From Algoriphagus ornithinivorans (GTDB taxonomy: Bacteria > Bacteroidota > Bacteroidia > Cytophagales > Cyclobacteriaceae): 64,000 nt of DNA. This document shows positions 26,963 to 36,963 of the stretch, piece after piece. The position numbers and the translations under genes are program-made. The stretch's first letter is position 1. Each line of letters opens with the position of its first letter. The stretch lies in NCBI RefSeq assembly GCF_900115305.1, contig NZ_FOVW01000013.1, positions 1 through 64,000 of the forward strand. Direction: 5' to 3'. Under the pieces are notes generated by a model that was given only the letters and a program-made list of their open reading frames with translations, was not told where the DNA came from and made no database searches.

Positions 26963-27226
26963 ATCACTTCAAAAACTGGAGAGCTAAACACTTTTCAACA
27001 CGCGCCTAAATCGATCAATTACTCAATTAACCAGTTCCACACTTACTCACCACCGGGTACAGCTTCGCCCTTTCAGTCCCATTTTGAGATTGGTTTGGAG
27101 AAGTATAAAGGCTGAGAATACTCGCATCGCCTACATCTCTTTTTCCGGATCTCAGAATGATCTTAGCAATAATCTTTACTGCAAAAACTAGCCTAAGCTG
27201 ACAGTTTGGTTTTTTGGGCTTTATTG

Positions 27227-27264
27227 AAAAAAAGGCCTCAAATTTTAAAATTTAAGGCTTTTTG
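27227..27264 (-). terminator. Rho-independent terminator-like hairpin
   Basis: On the minus strand AAAAAGCCTT and GAGGCCTTTTTTT pair around an AT-rich loop and end in a T run, some 75 bases beyond the stop of the gene at 27341-27946. The stem also reads on the plus strand, so it may work in both directions. Confidence 0.6.
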
Positions 27265-27340
27265 TTGGTTTAGATGCTTCAAAGATAATCAAACGAGTAG
27301 TTTTAGTACTCATTTTTAGACTTAAATTTTTATCATTTTT

Positions 27341-27946
27341 TTAGTAGCTACTTTTTTGTTTTTCATCAATATTTATTTCCTCGATAGCCAACATCAAATC
27401 CTGAAATAAAGCCAAATCATTTATCTTCCAGACGTGGGTTTGTCCGAATTTATCCAAGAGCATATTAGAGTTTAATCCTAATTCCAGAAGAATAGCGTAA
27501 GAGGACAAATCTAAATCCCCATGATTTATCCTTATTTCTTCAGAGATTTTTTCAAACTCTTTGCCATAATCGTAAATCCGTAAAAAACTTAGAACACATT
27601 CTCCTTTCCAGATAAATTCATACAAGCTTTTTCTGGGAATAGTAGCGCTCATAGCTGTTCTTTTTACCATAAGTTCTTCTCTCCCTAACTTGGTTTTGGC
27701 TATGGAATTGGGAACCACAGCCTCTTTTTGGAAATGGCGATTCAGAATTTTTTGGGAAATCTCATCAAGCTGGAAATCCAGTCCTTTCACCTGTTTCAAC
27801 TTGAAATTGAGCTCCTCCAACATGGTAAAGGGGTCAAACACCAAGAGTTTTCCTTTGTATTTGAAATTTACCTGGTGATTCCTAATAAGACGTCCTTTGG
27901 ATTTGTAGGAAATCCCTCCAGACCTGAAAAAATTAAAAATCTTCAT
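27341..27946 (-). CDS. Protein of unknown function
   Basis: I do not recognise this protein. From the ATG at 27946 it is 201 residues, starting MKIFNFFRSGGISYKSKG; a TTG at 28009 would add 21 residues. It is charged and mostly helical, without signal peptide or membrane segment. A central segment (EAVVPNSIAKTKLGREEL to MSATIPRKSLYEFIW) might be a conserved core. It lies between the periplasmic-sensor-like gene and the four-helix-bundle gene, and has its own terminator-like hairpin downstream. A regulatory or accessory role in the locus is only a guess. Confidence 0.6.
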   Translation of the reverse strand: MKIFNFFRSGGISYKSKGRLIRNHQVNFKYKGKLLVFDPFTMLEELNFKLKQVKGLDFQLDEISQKILNRHFQKEAVVPNSIAKTKLGREELMVKRTAMSATIPRKSLYEFIWKGECVLSFLRIYDYGKEFEKISEEIRINHGDLDLSSYAILLELGLNSNMLLDKFGQTHVWKINDLALFQDLMLAIEEINIDEKQKSSY

Positions 27947-28040
27947 AGCTAGGATTAAATAGTTTGGGTTAAATAGAATTGGGTAATAAAATTTCCTTAT
28001 TTCAAGCAATCATCATAATTGAGATATTTTCCTTGAATGA

Positions 28041-28089
28041 GCGGTTTGAAGACCGAAGACCGAAGACCGAAGTTTCCGGATTCTGATCC
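28041..28089. repeat. GACCGAA-word repeat (R5), copy 1
   Basis: Three tandem GAAGACC-type words followed by TTTCCGGATTCTGATCC. The reverse complement of this ~49-base piece, with few changes, is at 37206-37254. Confidence 0.7.
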
Positions 28090-28151
28090 ACAAGGCAGAT
28101 ACCAAGCCCTATTTTTTTATACAATCATAAAAGGGAATATGCATATAAAAC

Positions 28152-29504
28152 TTATTTAATTTCGTAAAGCAAGCAGCGTTTGTCTTCTGGGCTTCTTGTT
28201 CTATTAATCATCTTATAGCCCCTTTTCTCCTCAGCTTGGGTATTGATTTCTTTAATCAATCTGGATCGTTTTACCCTTTTGTTTTCTGGGTTGGGAATCT
28301 GATGAATATCGAACAACTCATCCAATTCTTCTACCGTAAACATTTTCCCTTTATTCTGATCCAATATTTCCAGAAGATTTGGGCTTTCTTGAGGACTGTA
28401 GGCTTTTGAATAGTTTTCATTCTGAATATGATCCTTTCCTTGCCTTTCATCTGTTCTTTTCAGAGTCGGAGAAGCTATCCGTTTTTTGAATACTGGAAAT
28501 AATACTAAGCCTATTAATGAGATTGAAACAAGGGATATGATCACATAATCCTGTTTGATCCTATTAACCTCCGTCACACTCATCGGGAGAATTGCGGCTT
28601 TACCCACCATTTTTGCTTTCGCATACATGTCTTCCAGATTCCAGGAAATAGCAAAATTCTTTTGATCCTGTAGGTAAACTTGGTTTCCATCTACCATAAA
28701 ATAGGGGGAGTATTCTAATGGATTATAATCCAACTCCTGAGGAAAGAACCTAAAGTTCAACTCATTTTTATCAAAAATTAAAAGTCCTTTGTTTTGGGAG
28801 GCTGATTCAAAAGCATTGAAAGCCAAGAAATCCTGAGAGTCTAAAGTTCCATCCTGAAATATATAATAGGCAGCATTTGGGTTCACCAAGGACATTTCAA
28901 AATCAAAACCCAAATGTTTCCAGGCCATTGATTCAAAATCCAGAATATAGCCTTGATTTTCCGGAAGTTGGTGAACATCCTCTCTTGGATTATTATGAAA
29001 ACCCAATAATAGAAAGGCCGATTTTTCGGTAATTCCTAGGTATTCAGAATTGTAATTAGCCGGTTGTGCTTTTACACTCGCCAAGGACCAAGAACCCAAT
29101 CTTGGATCAAACTCAATTAAATCTGTATGGCTATTCCAAAATCCATAGCCACCGAGAAGAAAAGGGTTTCCTTCTTTAATTATAAGCCTGCTTTTACAGG
29201 TATAACCTACATTTTGAAATTGGTAAAGATTTTTCCAGGAATTTTCTTCCCATCGGTAAAGCTCCATCCTACAGCCGGCGAAAAGATAAATTCCTGAATC
29301 GTCTTTTAGAATTTGGAACTCTTCATCAATTCCCACAGGTAAGGAATCGAGCTGCTGGATCATTTCTTGATTGAAATGAGGGCCTAACTGTTCAAAGTTA
29401 GTAATCTGATGAATTGCCTCTGGATTCAATCGTAAAGACTGAGCATAAAGGCAAAAGAATGAAGAAGAAAATAAGGTTAGGGATAAACAAAAAAGGAATC
29501 TCAT
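28152..29504 (-). CDS. Secreted beta-propeller-like protein with one membrane span and a cytoplasmic tail
   Basis: About 450 residues from the ATG at 29504, which gives a proper signal peptide (MRFLFCLSLTLFSSSFF...YAQ); an ATG at 29564 would bury it. The periplasmic part (to ~320) has kelch-like turns such as FLLGGYGFWNSHTDLIEFD and LGSWSL. One membrane segment follows (VIISLVSISLIGLVLFPVF), then a basic, linker-like stretch and a cytoplasmic end with MFTVEELDELFDIHQIP and KRVKRSRLIKEINTQAEEK, resembling a small helix-turn-helix fold. No family known to me has this exact layout. It sits between wzc and the sugar-nucleotide genes, so it could sense the periplasm and act on expression; that is inference. 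Confidence 0.65.
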   Translation of the reverse strand: MRFLFCLSLTLFSSSFFCLYAQSLRLNPEAIHQITNFEQLGPHFNQEMIQQLDSLPVGIDEEFQILKDDSGIYLFAGCRMELYRWEENSWKNLYQFQNVGYTCKSRLIIKEGNPFLLGGYGFWNSHTDLIEFDPRLGSWSLASVKAQPANYNSEYLGITEKSAFLLLGFHNNPREDVHQLPENQGYILDFESMAWKHLGFDFEMSLVNPNAAYYIFQDGTLDSQDFLAFNAFESASQNKGLLIFDKNELNFRFFPQELDYNPLEYSPYFMVDGNQVYLQDQKNFAISWNLEDMYAKAKMVGKAAILPMSVTEVNRIKQDYVIISLVSISLIGLVLFPVFKKRIASPTLKRTDERQGKDHIQNENYSKAYSPQESPNLLEILDQNKGKMFTVEELDELFDIHQIPNPENKRVKRSRLIKEINTQAEEKRGYKMINRTRSPEDKRCLLYEIK

Positions 29505-29892
29505 TTTTTCAAATCTACGAACATGGATAACCAATGCTGAAACAAACCTAAAATGATAAATCATGGAAAAAAAGAAAATCTAGGTAAAAATCGTGTTAAA
29601 CTATTGTATTTCATAGTTACATAATTGTTACATATATTGATTTTCAGTTATTTCTAGCTATTTAGTAAAATTAGTTTTAAATAATAAATCAGATAAAAGT
29701 CCTAATTTCTCCTTGGAAATGGACAAGCATTTTGGGTATTGCTCAATGAGGAATTTGTAATTTTTTTATTCCTGAAAACTAATTGTGTTATCAAGATTTA
29801 ATGCAATCTTAATGAAAATAAATACAAATTAGTTTTTGAGCTGATAAGTGTGACTAAAAATACAATAAGTGTGCAATAAATATTGAAAGGAA
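29505..29892. other. AT-rich upstream region, no gene
   Basis: No reading frame or repeat family copy here apart from the leader of the propeller-like gene. It presumably contains that gene's promoter, but no clear TTG/TAnnTTTG pair was found. Confidence 0.4.
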
Positions 29893-30800
29893 GAAACCCT
29901 CCAAGGGTTAATAAGGAAAATGGCATGAGGTTTTTTAATGATTGACTCCTTAATTCAGAAGATCCCTTGGAGGGTTAAACCCAATCGGCTCCTCGGATCC
30001 ACGACAGGAGTCGGGAGCAATTCCGAGGCCCTATCGTAGGATTTGTAATCCGATAATATCACATCTATTGATGGATATTGAAAGGAAGAAACCCTCCAAG
30101 GGTTGGTCAGATAGATGGTATAGGTATTTTTTATTGACTCCAATACCAAAGAAGCCCCTTGGAGGGTTGATTTAAGGTTCTCGAATATCTTGCTGGCACA
30201 ATGAATAGTTTCCAAACGTTGATCTCGGGCCAGCGCTGGGTAATTTTCGTTGGCGATTATATCCCTGGGTTTCACCCAGGGCTAATAAATTACGCTCCTT
30301 TGGAGCTTTTGATCCGAATTCGACCAAAGGTCTATCTCGCCGAAGGCATATCTTGATAATATCTTGAAAAATATCTTCTCTATTGCAACTCGAAAATTTC
30401 GTCGGGAATAAATATTTCGCCTTAGGCGTATTTCAATTTATTTCTACTGTATTTCAACTAAAATCCCCCTTGCCCCCTTTTACAAAGCTTTCGTCCTAAA
30501 TCTTATTTACATTTTCAAAGGGGGAATTGACCCGTATCTTGCCGAAGGCATATCTTGATAATATCTTGAAAAATATCTTTTGGAAAAATCCCCCTGACCC
30601 CCTTTGATTTTACACGTCTTCCCAACCTTGTGCAATATTCCAAAGGGGGAATTGACCCATATTTCGCCGCAGGCGTATTTCTAAATATTTCTACTTTATT
30701 TCTTTTCCTATCTCGCCAAAGGCGTATTTCTAAATATTTCTATTGTATTTCTTTTCCTATTTCGCCGCAGGCGTATTTCTAAATATTTCAACTGTATTTC
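29893..30800. repeat. Mosaic hairpin-repeat block (R4), copy 1, 3' of wzc
   Basis: Modules in plus-strand order: CCCTCCAAGGG...CCCTTGGAGGG long hairpin (29893-29980 and again 30089-30176); CCTATCGTAGGATTTGTAATCC (about 30030-30052); GGGCCAGCGCTGGG segment (30180-30242); CCCTGGGTTTCACCCAGGG plus GCTCCTTTGGAGC (30266-30312); CGCCGAAGGC units with TATCTTGATAATATCTTG; two CCCCCTTTT...AAAGGGGG hairpins (30461-30528, 30590-30654); then several CGCCGCAGGCGTATTTCTAA units to 30800. An open frame across 29955-30275 is only repeat. Confidence 0.85.
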
Positions 30801-30826
30801 TCCGGACAAAAAGAGCGATAAAAATA

Positions 30827-33271
30827 TCAACCCCTTCTTCTCAAAGCCCTTTTCCACCATGGAAGTGGGATCTCTTCATGGTATCCATAGGAATTGTTTC
30901 CATACCCGTAGCCATAGCCATAACCGTAGCCATAGCCATATCCTTTGTCAATATGAACATCGTTCAGAATACCATACATCTTGGACACTCCGCCTTTTTC
31001 AACCAGATTATTGAGAATGGCGGTATTTCCTTTCATGGAGTAACCTTGACGGAAAACAAAGAAGTTGATATCAGAATAGGCAAACAGCTCCTTGGTCTCC
31101 GATACAAGCCCTACAGGAGGACAATCAAATACCACCACATCATATTCTTCCTTGATCTCTTTGACAATCTGACTGAATTTATCCTGTAAAAGCAATTCGG
31201 CAGGGTTTGGAGGAATAGGGCCGGAAAGGATCACATCCAAATCCTTATGTCCAGATGACTTAACTACTTCTCGCCAGTTGATATTGGTACTTAATGCAGT
31301 ACTCATACCCTTATCATTCGGCAAGTTGAAATCCTCAGCGATTTTTGGCTTTCTCAAATCCAAACCTATCAAAATGGTCTTTTTACCCATCAAAGAGAAA
31401 ACGGAAGCCATATTAATGGAAACAAAAGTTTTTCCTTCACCTGAAATACTGGAAGTAAACAGTATGCTTAATTTATCCTTGTTAGGGCTCAAATAGGACA
31501 TGTCTGCACGTAGAGATCGGAAAGATTCTGTCACGGTTGATCTAGGGCTATTCAATACTGGAAGGTTGTCTTCTGTATTGCTTCTACCAACCATCCCAAT
31601 CAGTGGCACCTTAATCTGGTGTTCCAATTCTTTAGGATCTTCAATTTTGGTATTGAGGAAGTCTTTAATCGTGATAAAACCAATAGGTAAAATCAATCCT
31701 AAAATCAACCCTATCAATAAGTTCAGGCTAGTTTTAGGTGCTACAGGTTGTTGTGAAGCCTTAGCAAAATCCAAGATTTTATTCTTGGGCATATTCGACG
31801 CTTTGGTAATCTCGGCCTCAGCTTTCTTCTGCAACAAATACACATAAATGTTTTCATTGATGGTAAACTGACGCTGATAACCTAAGAGGTTTCTTTCAGT
31901 CTCCGGCAATGCATTGATATCTCTTTCAATGGATCGAATTCTACCATTAAGATCAGCTAATAAATTTTGGGTATTCCTTATTGCTGAATTCACATTTTCC
32001 ATCAAAGCCTTGGAAGTACTTTCAATTCTGGCATTGATATCTCTTACCTGAGGCGTTTGATCTGAAAAATTAGCGGTGATTCGAACTCTATCTGCCTGTA
32101 ATTCGGAAAGATTTTGAACTAATGCACTTAATAGCGGGTCATTCGCACCAATAATTGACGGTGCTACCAAATCCCCTACCTGATTATTACCTAAATAGGA
32201 TTTGAGAGTTTGATAATATTTCAGATTCAATTCAGCCTGGCTCCTTTCCTGTTCTAAGTCATTCAGCCTTTCAAAAATGATAGAACCTTCTTGAGAAAGA
32301 TTAAAAATCTTATTCTTGGATCTATAATCCTGCAATTGCTTTTCAGAAAACTGCAAGGAATCTGTAATACCGCTTAATTGTTGCTCAATAAATCGAATCG
32401 TATTTTCTGAAGCCTGATTTTTCTCTTCCAACTCTCGCTCCAAATACTTATCCATCAGCGTATTGATGTAATTTTCTCCCAACCTCCTCAAAGGTGTTTC
32501 CAGGCTTAGCGTAAGAATTGAAGCTTGTTTATTTAAGGGGTTAACCTGAAGATCATTCTTCATTTTCAGAGCAAGCGAAGGCGTGTCAATCATTTTGAAA
32601 AAGAATACCTCGCCAGGTAATGCTGAAATCTGACTTATTTTAAATTCATAATATTCCCCTTGAATATTTTCTCCAAAAGAATAAATGGATTTAGGCAATT
32701 CAAACCCTTCAAAATTACTTTTGTAGAATGGGTCCTTTGGTTGAAAAACTGAAAATTTATCATCCTCAACTGAAAGTTCGAAAGTGGATGCGTCTATAAC
32801 CTCCAGCCTAAACATTCCACCTACCAGTTGTGGTTTAGTCCAGTCAACTGAGACGTAAACAGGAACATTTCCATAAACTTGAGTAACTTTTAAAAAGCCT
32901 TCTTTATAGTAAGAAACATTCAAATCCATTTGTGAAACAGCGCTTTCTGCCAAAGAATAGGATTTGATAATTCCTGTTTCATTATCAATATTACTCTTTC
33001 CTTGAATTCCCAATCCAGCGGATTCAAAAAGGTCAGCACCTAGCGTAGGTTTATCATCTACCACCAAAACAGTAGACTCCACTTTATAAATAGGTGTAGT
33101 GTATCTATTGAATAAAAAAGCCACTAAAACACCTAGAAGGGCGAATATGACAATAAGTGGCCAATAGGTCAAATAATTAAAAAGTAGAGCTTTAAGATCT
33201 ATTTCATCTTCCTGCTGAACCAAAAATGGATTGGGGTTGGGATTGTTTCCTTGAACTTGATTAGGATACAT
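30827..33271 (-). CDS. wzc: Wzc-like polysaccharide co-polymerase / tyrosine autokinase
   Basis: An 814-residue inner-membrane protein that controls chain length and export by cycling tyrosine phosphorylation. Wzz domain with membrane spans at about 35-55 and 515-535 around a coiled-coil periplasmic part; BY-kinase domain from ~590 with Walker A SSISGEGKT (607-615), A' LIGLDLR (634-640) and B VVVFDCP (712-718). The tail has seven GY pairs (777-791) plus Tyr795 and Tyr797, the phosphorylation cluster, encoded by hexamer repeats. 3 bases separate it from the Wza-like gene upstream. A mosaic repeat block starts just after its stop. Confidence 0.92.
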   Translation of the reverse strand: MYPNQVQGNNPNPNPFLVQQEDEIDLKALLFNYLTYWPLIVIFALLGVLVAFLFNRYTTPIYKVESTVLVVDDKPTLGADLFESAGLGIQGKSNIDNETGIIKSYSLAESAVSQMDLNVSYYKEGFLKVTQVYGNVPVYVSVDWTKPQLVGGMFRLEVIDASTFELSVEDDKFSVFQPKDPFYKSNFEGFELPKSIYSFGENIQGEYYEFKISQISALPGEVFFFKMIDTPSLALKMKNDLQVNPLNKQASILTLSLETPLRRLGENYINTLMDKYLERELEEKNQASENTIRFIEQQLSGITDSLQFSEKQLQDYRSKNKIFNLSQEGSIIFERLNDLEQERSQAELNLKYYQTLKSYLGNNQVGDLVAPSIIGANDPLLSALVQNLSELQADRVRITANFSDQTPQVRDINARIESTSKALMENVNSAIRNTQNLLADLNGRIRSIERDINALPETERNLLGYQRQFTINENIYVYLLQKKAEAEITKASNMPKNKILDFAKASQQPVAPKTSLNLLIGLILGLILPIGFITIKDFLNTKIEDPKELEHQIKVPLIGMVGRSNTEDNLPVLNSPRSTVTESFRSLRADMSYLSPNKDKLSILFTSSISGEGKTFVSINMASVFSLMGKKTILIGLDLRKPKIAEDFNLPNDKGMSTALSTNINWREVVKSSGHKDLDVILSGPIPPNPAELLLQDKFSQIVKEIKEEYDVVVFDCPPVGLVSETKELFAYSDINFFVFRQGYSMKGNTAILNNLVEKGGVSKMYGILNDVHIDKGYGYGYGYGYGYGYGNNSYGYHEEIPLPWWKRALRRRG

Positions 33272-33274
33272 AAC

Positions 33275-34084
33275 TTAACGCGTAAAGGTATTGATCAATA
33301 GAACTGCAACTGTGATTGCAGAGATAATTAAGGATAATGATTGGGCCGCGTTTTCACCGGCACCCACTTCCCTTACTTTCATAGGCTCCACATACAATTG
33401 ATCATTCGGCTGAATAAAATAAAAAGGAGACTGTATAATTGATCTGTCATTTAAATTAATACGATGAAGCTTGGTGCCTTCAGGGTACTGTCTAATCAAC
33501 AAGACCTCATCTCTTTTAGCTACAGTTGTCAAATCGCCGGCATTGGCGATTGCTTCGAAAATCGTCATTCTGTCCTGCAGAACCACAAATTTACCAGGTC
33601 TTCTAAACTCCCCTAAGGCAGAATAGCGGATACCCCCGAGTTTAACTTTTACATATAGCTCATTTTTGAGAAACTCTCTCAATTTGCTTTCAATTATAAT
33701 TCTGGCTTCATCAATGGTTTTATCTTTTACCTGAACTTCACCTATAATTGGAAGCCTGATAAAACCATTTCTATCTACTGTATAACCCGTCATGTAATAA
33801 ATATCGCCACCTGATTGTGCAGCCATTTGCATTTGGTTATTTCCAGCAACAACTTTATTACCAAAACCAGATTGAAGCATATCTTCTGCTGTTTGAATAT
33901 TGACATCAATAATATCATTGTATTGAAGTCTATATTCAGGAATTTCATAGGAGATCAATTCTCCTTCATTGATAGGTTGATTGTTTTCAAGATTTTGAAG
34001 GTAAATAACCTTTTCATTGGAAACGCAGCTGATTGCTGCAAAAAAAACCAGGGCATAAACTACCCACGCTCCTATCTTCCGCAT
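33275..34084 (-). CDS. wza: Wza-like polysaccharide export lipoprotein
   Basis: About 269 residues from the ATG at 34084, which gives a lipoprotein signal ending ALVFFAAISC; an ATG at 34117 would add 11 residues before it. YRLQYNDIIDVNIQTAED is the Poly_export domain, and ALGEFRRPGKFVVLQDRMTIFEAI the SLBB domain. The end is hydrophobic (SLSLIISAITVAVLLINTF), as in Bacteroidota members whose C-terminus spans a membrane. It would form the export channel with Wzc, which follows 3 bases downstream. First gene of the locus, with a TAnnTTTG box upstream. Confidence 0.9.
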   Translation of the reverse strand: MRKIGAWVVYALVFFAAISCVSNEKVIYLQNLENNQPINEGELISYEIPEYRLQYNDIIDVNIQTAEDMLQSGFGNKVVAGNNQMQMAAQSGGDIYYMTGYTVDRNGFIRLPIIGEVQVKDKTIDEARIIIESKLREFLKNELYVKVKLGGIRYSALGEFRRPGKFVVLQDRMTIFEAIANAGDLTTVAKRDEVLLIRQYPEGTKLHRINLNDRSIIQSPFYFIQPNDQLYVEPMKVREVGAGENAAQSLSLIISAITVAVLLINTFTR

Positions 34085-34121
34085 ATACTTTTTATTAATG
34101 GACAGATCTAAAATCAAAGGG

Positions 34122-34129
34122 CAAACATA
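34122..34129 (-). promoter_or_regulatory. Bacteroidota-type -7 box upstream of wza
   Basis: TATGTTTG on the minus strand matches the TAnnTTTG consensus exactly and lies 37 bases before the chosen ATG. No clear TTG -33 box was found at the usual distance. It could be the main promoter of the polysaccharide locus. Confidence 0.5.
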
Positions 34130-34189
34130 GCCAAAATCCCAAAAAATATTACTCTGATTTGGTAGAATAAACTAAAATTAAACCTAGCT

Positions 34190-35404
34190 GCGCTTGCTGC
34201 TCGAGGCCTTGCTGCTCGAGGTTTGCAACCTCGAGCTCCTATCGTAGGATTTTTAATCCGGGAAAATTTACTTGCTCCTCGGAATTTGCAATTCCGAGGC
34301 CCTATCGTAGGATTTGTAATCCTATAAAATCACATCTATTAATGGCTATTGAAATAAAGAAACCCTCCAAGGGTTGGTCAGATAGATGGTATAGGTATTT
34401 TTCATCGACTCCAATACCAAAGAAATCCCTTGGAGGGTTGATTTAAGGTTATCGAATATCTTGCTGGCACCTTGAATTAGTTTCCAAACATTGATCTCGG
34501 GCCAGCGCTGGGGGAGGGTTCGGATTTCTTTTCCGTGGGTTAAAACCCACGGCTATTTGATAGCTCGCTCCAATGGAGCTTTTGATTCGATTACAACCAG
34601 TGATTAATCTTGCCAAAGGCATATCTTGAGAAATATCTTTAAATCTTATCGAGTTATTCCAATTAATTCGCCGAAGGCGTATTTCTAAATATTTCTACTG
34701 TATTTCTTCTTTCGTAGGATTTGTAATCCGAAAAACACCCAATTCGCATTTTCCTGGCTTACAGTCATTGATTTCATTATTCTTTTGTGCCATACCTACG
34801 GCATGGAATAGAAAACGTGAATCAATTAGCTACCTATCTTGAATCCCTCCGGGATTTAGGGAATATTGCGGCGCTGCGCCATTGCGAGATATTATTCCCT
34901 TTGGAGGGTTGATTTAAGGTTTTCGAATGTCTTGCTGGCATTTTGATTTCATTTCCAAACGTTGATTTCGGGCCAGCGCTGGGGTATTTGTTGCTTATAT
35001 CATTACCCCAGGTTTCACCTGGGGCTAATACGTTTCGCTCCTTTGGAGCTTTTGATTGAGTACAATCAGAAGTCTATCTCGCCGAAGGCATATCTTCTCT
35101 TATTTTAAAAATATCTTATCGGTAACCTCGGGTTTAGGAATATTTCGCCTTAGGCGTATTTCTATCTATTTCTACTGTATTTCTCTAGATAAATATCTCG
35201 CCGCAGGCATATCTTGATAATATCTTGAGAAATATCTTTGGATCTTATCGAGTTATTCCAATTATTTCGCCGAAGGCGTATTTTAAAATATTTCTACTGT
35301 ATTTCTCCTATCGTAGGATTTAAAATCCGAAAAAAACCAAAATTAAATCCCTACGGGATTTAAAAAACTTTGCGTCGCTGCGCCTTTGCGAGATATTATT
35401 CCTC
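34190..35404. repeat. Mosaic hairpin-repeat block (R4), copies 2 and 3, between wza and the GH13 gene
   Basis: Two successive sets of the modules seen in copy 1. CTCGAGGTTTGCAACCTCGAG and CCTCGGAATTTGCAATTCCG hairpins at 34200-34300; CCCTCCAAGGG...CCCTTGGAGGG at 34360-34442; GGGCCAGCGCTGGG at 34450-34512 and 34917-34985; CCGTGGGTTAAAACCCACGG (34541-34560) and CCCCAGGTTTCACCTGGGG (35005-35023); several CGCCGAAGGCGTATTTC units; and CCCTACGGGATTT with GTCGCTGCGCC at 35345-35390, ending 2 bases before the GH13 stop. No gene. Confidence 0.85.
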
Positions 35405-35406
35405 AA

Positions 35407-36963
35407 TTATATATTTTTCAAATAAACCCTTGAAGCAAATCCTTTCAAATTCAAATTACCATTGACATTTAAGCCATCTCCTAAACCAAAAATGACCTCT
35501 TTGTAACCTTCTGGAAGCTCTACGTCTACATCATTCGAACCAATGTTATGAATAACAAAAATCTCTTGATCGCCAGACTTTCTAAAGTAAGCCATCACAG
35601 ATTTAGGGAATTCTTGTTCAGGTAGAATCATCTCTCCTATTGCTAAAGCCGGATGTGAATTTCTCAAAGCAATCAATTCCTTATAATGGTTGAAATAGCT
35701 TTTTGGATCTTTTCTTTGCAAAGCTAAAGGGGTCACAGTCTCATCAGTACTGTATTTAGGCTCTATCCAAGTAGCCCTCCACTGATCTTTTTCTTTCACA
35801 TCCCATAAAAACGGTTCTCGAATATGCTCATCGGGCTTCAAACCCAACATTCCTATCTCCTCCCCATAATAAATATAGGGTGCTCCCGGCATGGTTAATA
35901 AAATGGCTGCCGCCTGCTTCATTTTTGATGGATCCGAACCCAGTTCATTCAACAAACGTGGCTGATCATGATTGGATGAAATGGTGGCATCAATAAAGTT
36001 AGGCGTGATATTTTGGTAAAAGTCAATGATATCTTTCTGCTTTTTCGCCAAAAGCATCCCATCCTCTTTCTCAAATGCTTCCAAAAGTGTGTAGTGAAAA
36101 TCAAAATTGAATAATGCAGGCAAGCCAGGCAAATAAGGAGCAACAACCTCTTTCTTATCATAAACCTCACCTACCAAGTACACATCGGGCTTGATAGCCT
36201 CCATTTTTTCTCTAAACTCCTTCCAGAAAGCATGATTATCCAAAGGCCTATCATCAGGGAAAATATGCTTTGCAGCATCTAACCTGAACCCATCCACACC
36301 TACTTCTTCCAACCAAAATCTTCCTATATCGTAGATTTCTTCTCTTACCTTGGGATTATCAAAATTCAAATCCGGCATTCCTCCCCAGAAAAATCCATAA
36401 TAATAATCCTCTCCTTGCCCCGGATCGTGCCATTGACGGATATTGTCAGAATCAAGTGTAATAACCTTTTTATTCAAAAATTCAGCGATGGTATCTTTTT
36501 GAGCCCACACATAATAATCTCTATAAGGATTATCTCTTCCAGACTTAGACTCCAAAAACCAAGGATGCTGATTGGAAGTATGATTGATAATCATATCGAT
36601 CACAATCTTAATATCCCGCTTGTGAGCTTCTACCAATAATCTCTTAAAATCCTCCAGAGTACCATAATCAGGATGCACGGCTTTGTAATCCGTAACATCA
36701 TATTTATGATATGTCGGTGAAGGCATGATTGGCATAAACCAAATTGCATCAGCTCCTAACTCTTTGACATAATCGAGTTTTTCCGTTACTCCATTGAAAT
36801 CCCCAATTCCATCCCCATTGGAATCTGCAAAGGACTGAACAAAAATCTCATAGGTCACTCCTGCTTCTGGCCAATAGTTTTTCACTTCAGGCTTTTCGTT
36901 TTGAGTACAAGCAGAGGCTATCGCAATTGATACCATGGAGGTTAATAAGATGGATGATTTCAT
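35407..36963 (-). CDS. GH13 alpha-amylase/alpha-glucosidase-type lipoprotein
   Basis: A 518-residue GH13 enzyme with lipobox AIASAC (Cys19), so probably anchored in the periplasm or outer membrane. Catalytic residues: nucleophile Asp229 in GVDGFRLDAAKHIF, acid/base Glu266 in YLVGEVYD and Asp333 in SSNHDQPRL. DSNGDGIGDFNGVTEKLDYV is typical of the oligo-1,6-glucosidase/neopullulanase side of GH13. It should split maltooligosaccharides or branched glucans entering the periplasm. It has its own transcription unit (terminator of fbaA upstream) and a structured ~87-base leader shared with fbaA. A mosaic repeat begins right after its stop. Confidence 0.9.
   Translation of the reverse strand: MKSSILLTSMVSIAIASACTQNEKPEVKNYWPEAGVTYEIFVQSFADSNGDGIGDFNGVTEKLDYVKELGADAIWFMPIMPSPTYHKYDVTDYKAVHPDYGTLEDFKRLLVEAHKRDIKIVIDMIINHTSNQHPWFLESKSGRDNPYRDYYVWAQKDTIAEFLNKKVITLDSDNIRQWHDPGQGEDYYYGFFWGGMPDLNFDNPKVREEIYDIGRFWLEEVGVDGFRLDAAKHIFPDDRPLDNHAFWKEFREKMEAIKPDVYLVGEVYDKKEVVAPYLPGLPALFNFDFHYTLLEAFEKEDGMLLAKKQKDIIDFYQNITPNFIDATISSNHDQPRLLNELGSDPSKMKQAAAILLTMPGAPYIYYGEEIGMLGLKPDEHIREPFLWDVKEKDQWRATWIEPKYSTDETVTPLALQRKDPKSYFNHYKELIALRNSHPALAIGEMILPEQEFPKSVMAYFRKSGDQEIFVIHNIGSNDVDVELPEGYKEVIFGLGDGLNVNGNLNLKGFASRVYLKNI

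Noticed and set aside
29955..30275. A 106-codon minus-strand open frame.
   Set aside because: It reads straight through the mosaic hairpin repeat and has no protein-like features; the same DNA recurs at 34360-34600 without the frame being kept.
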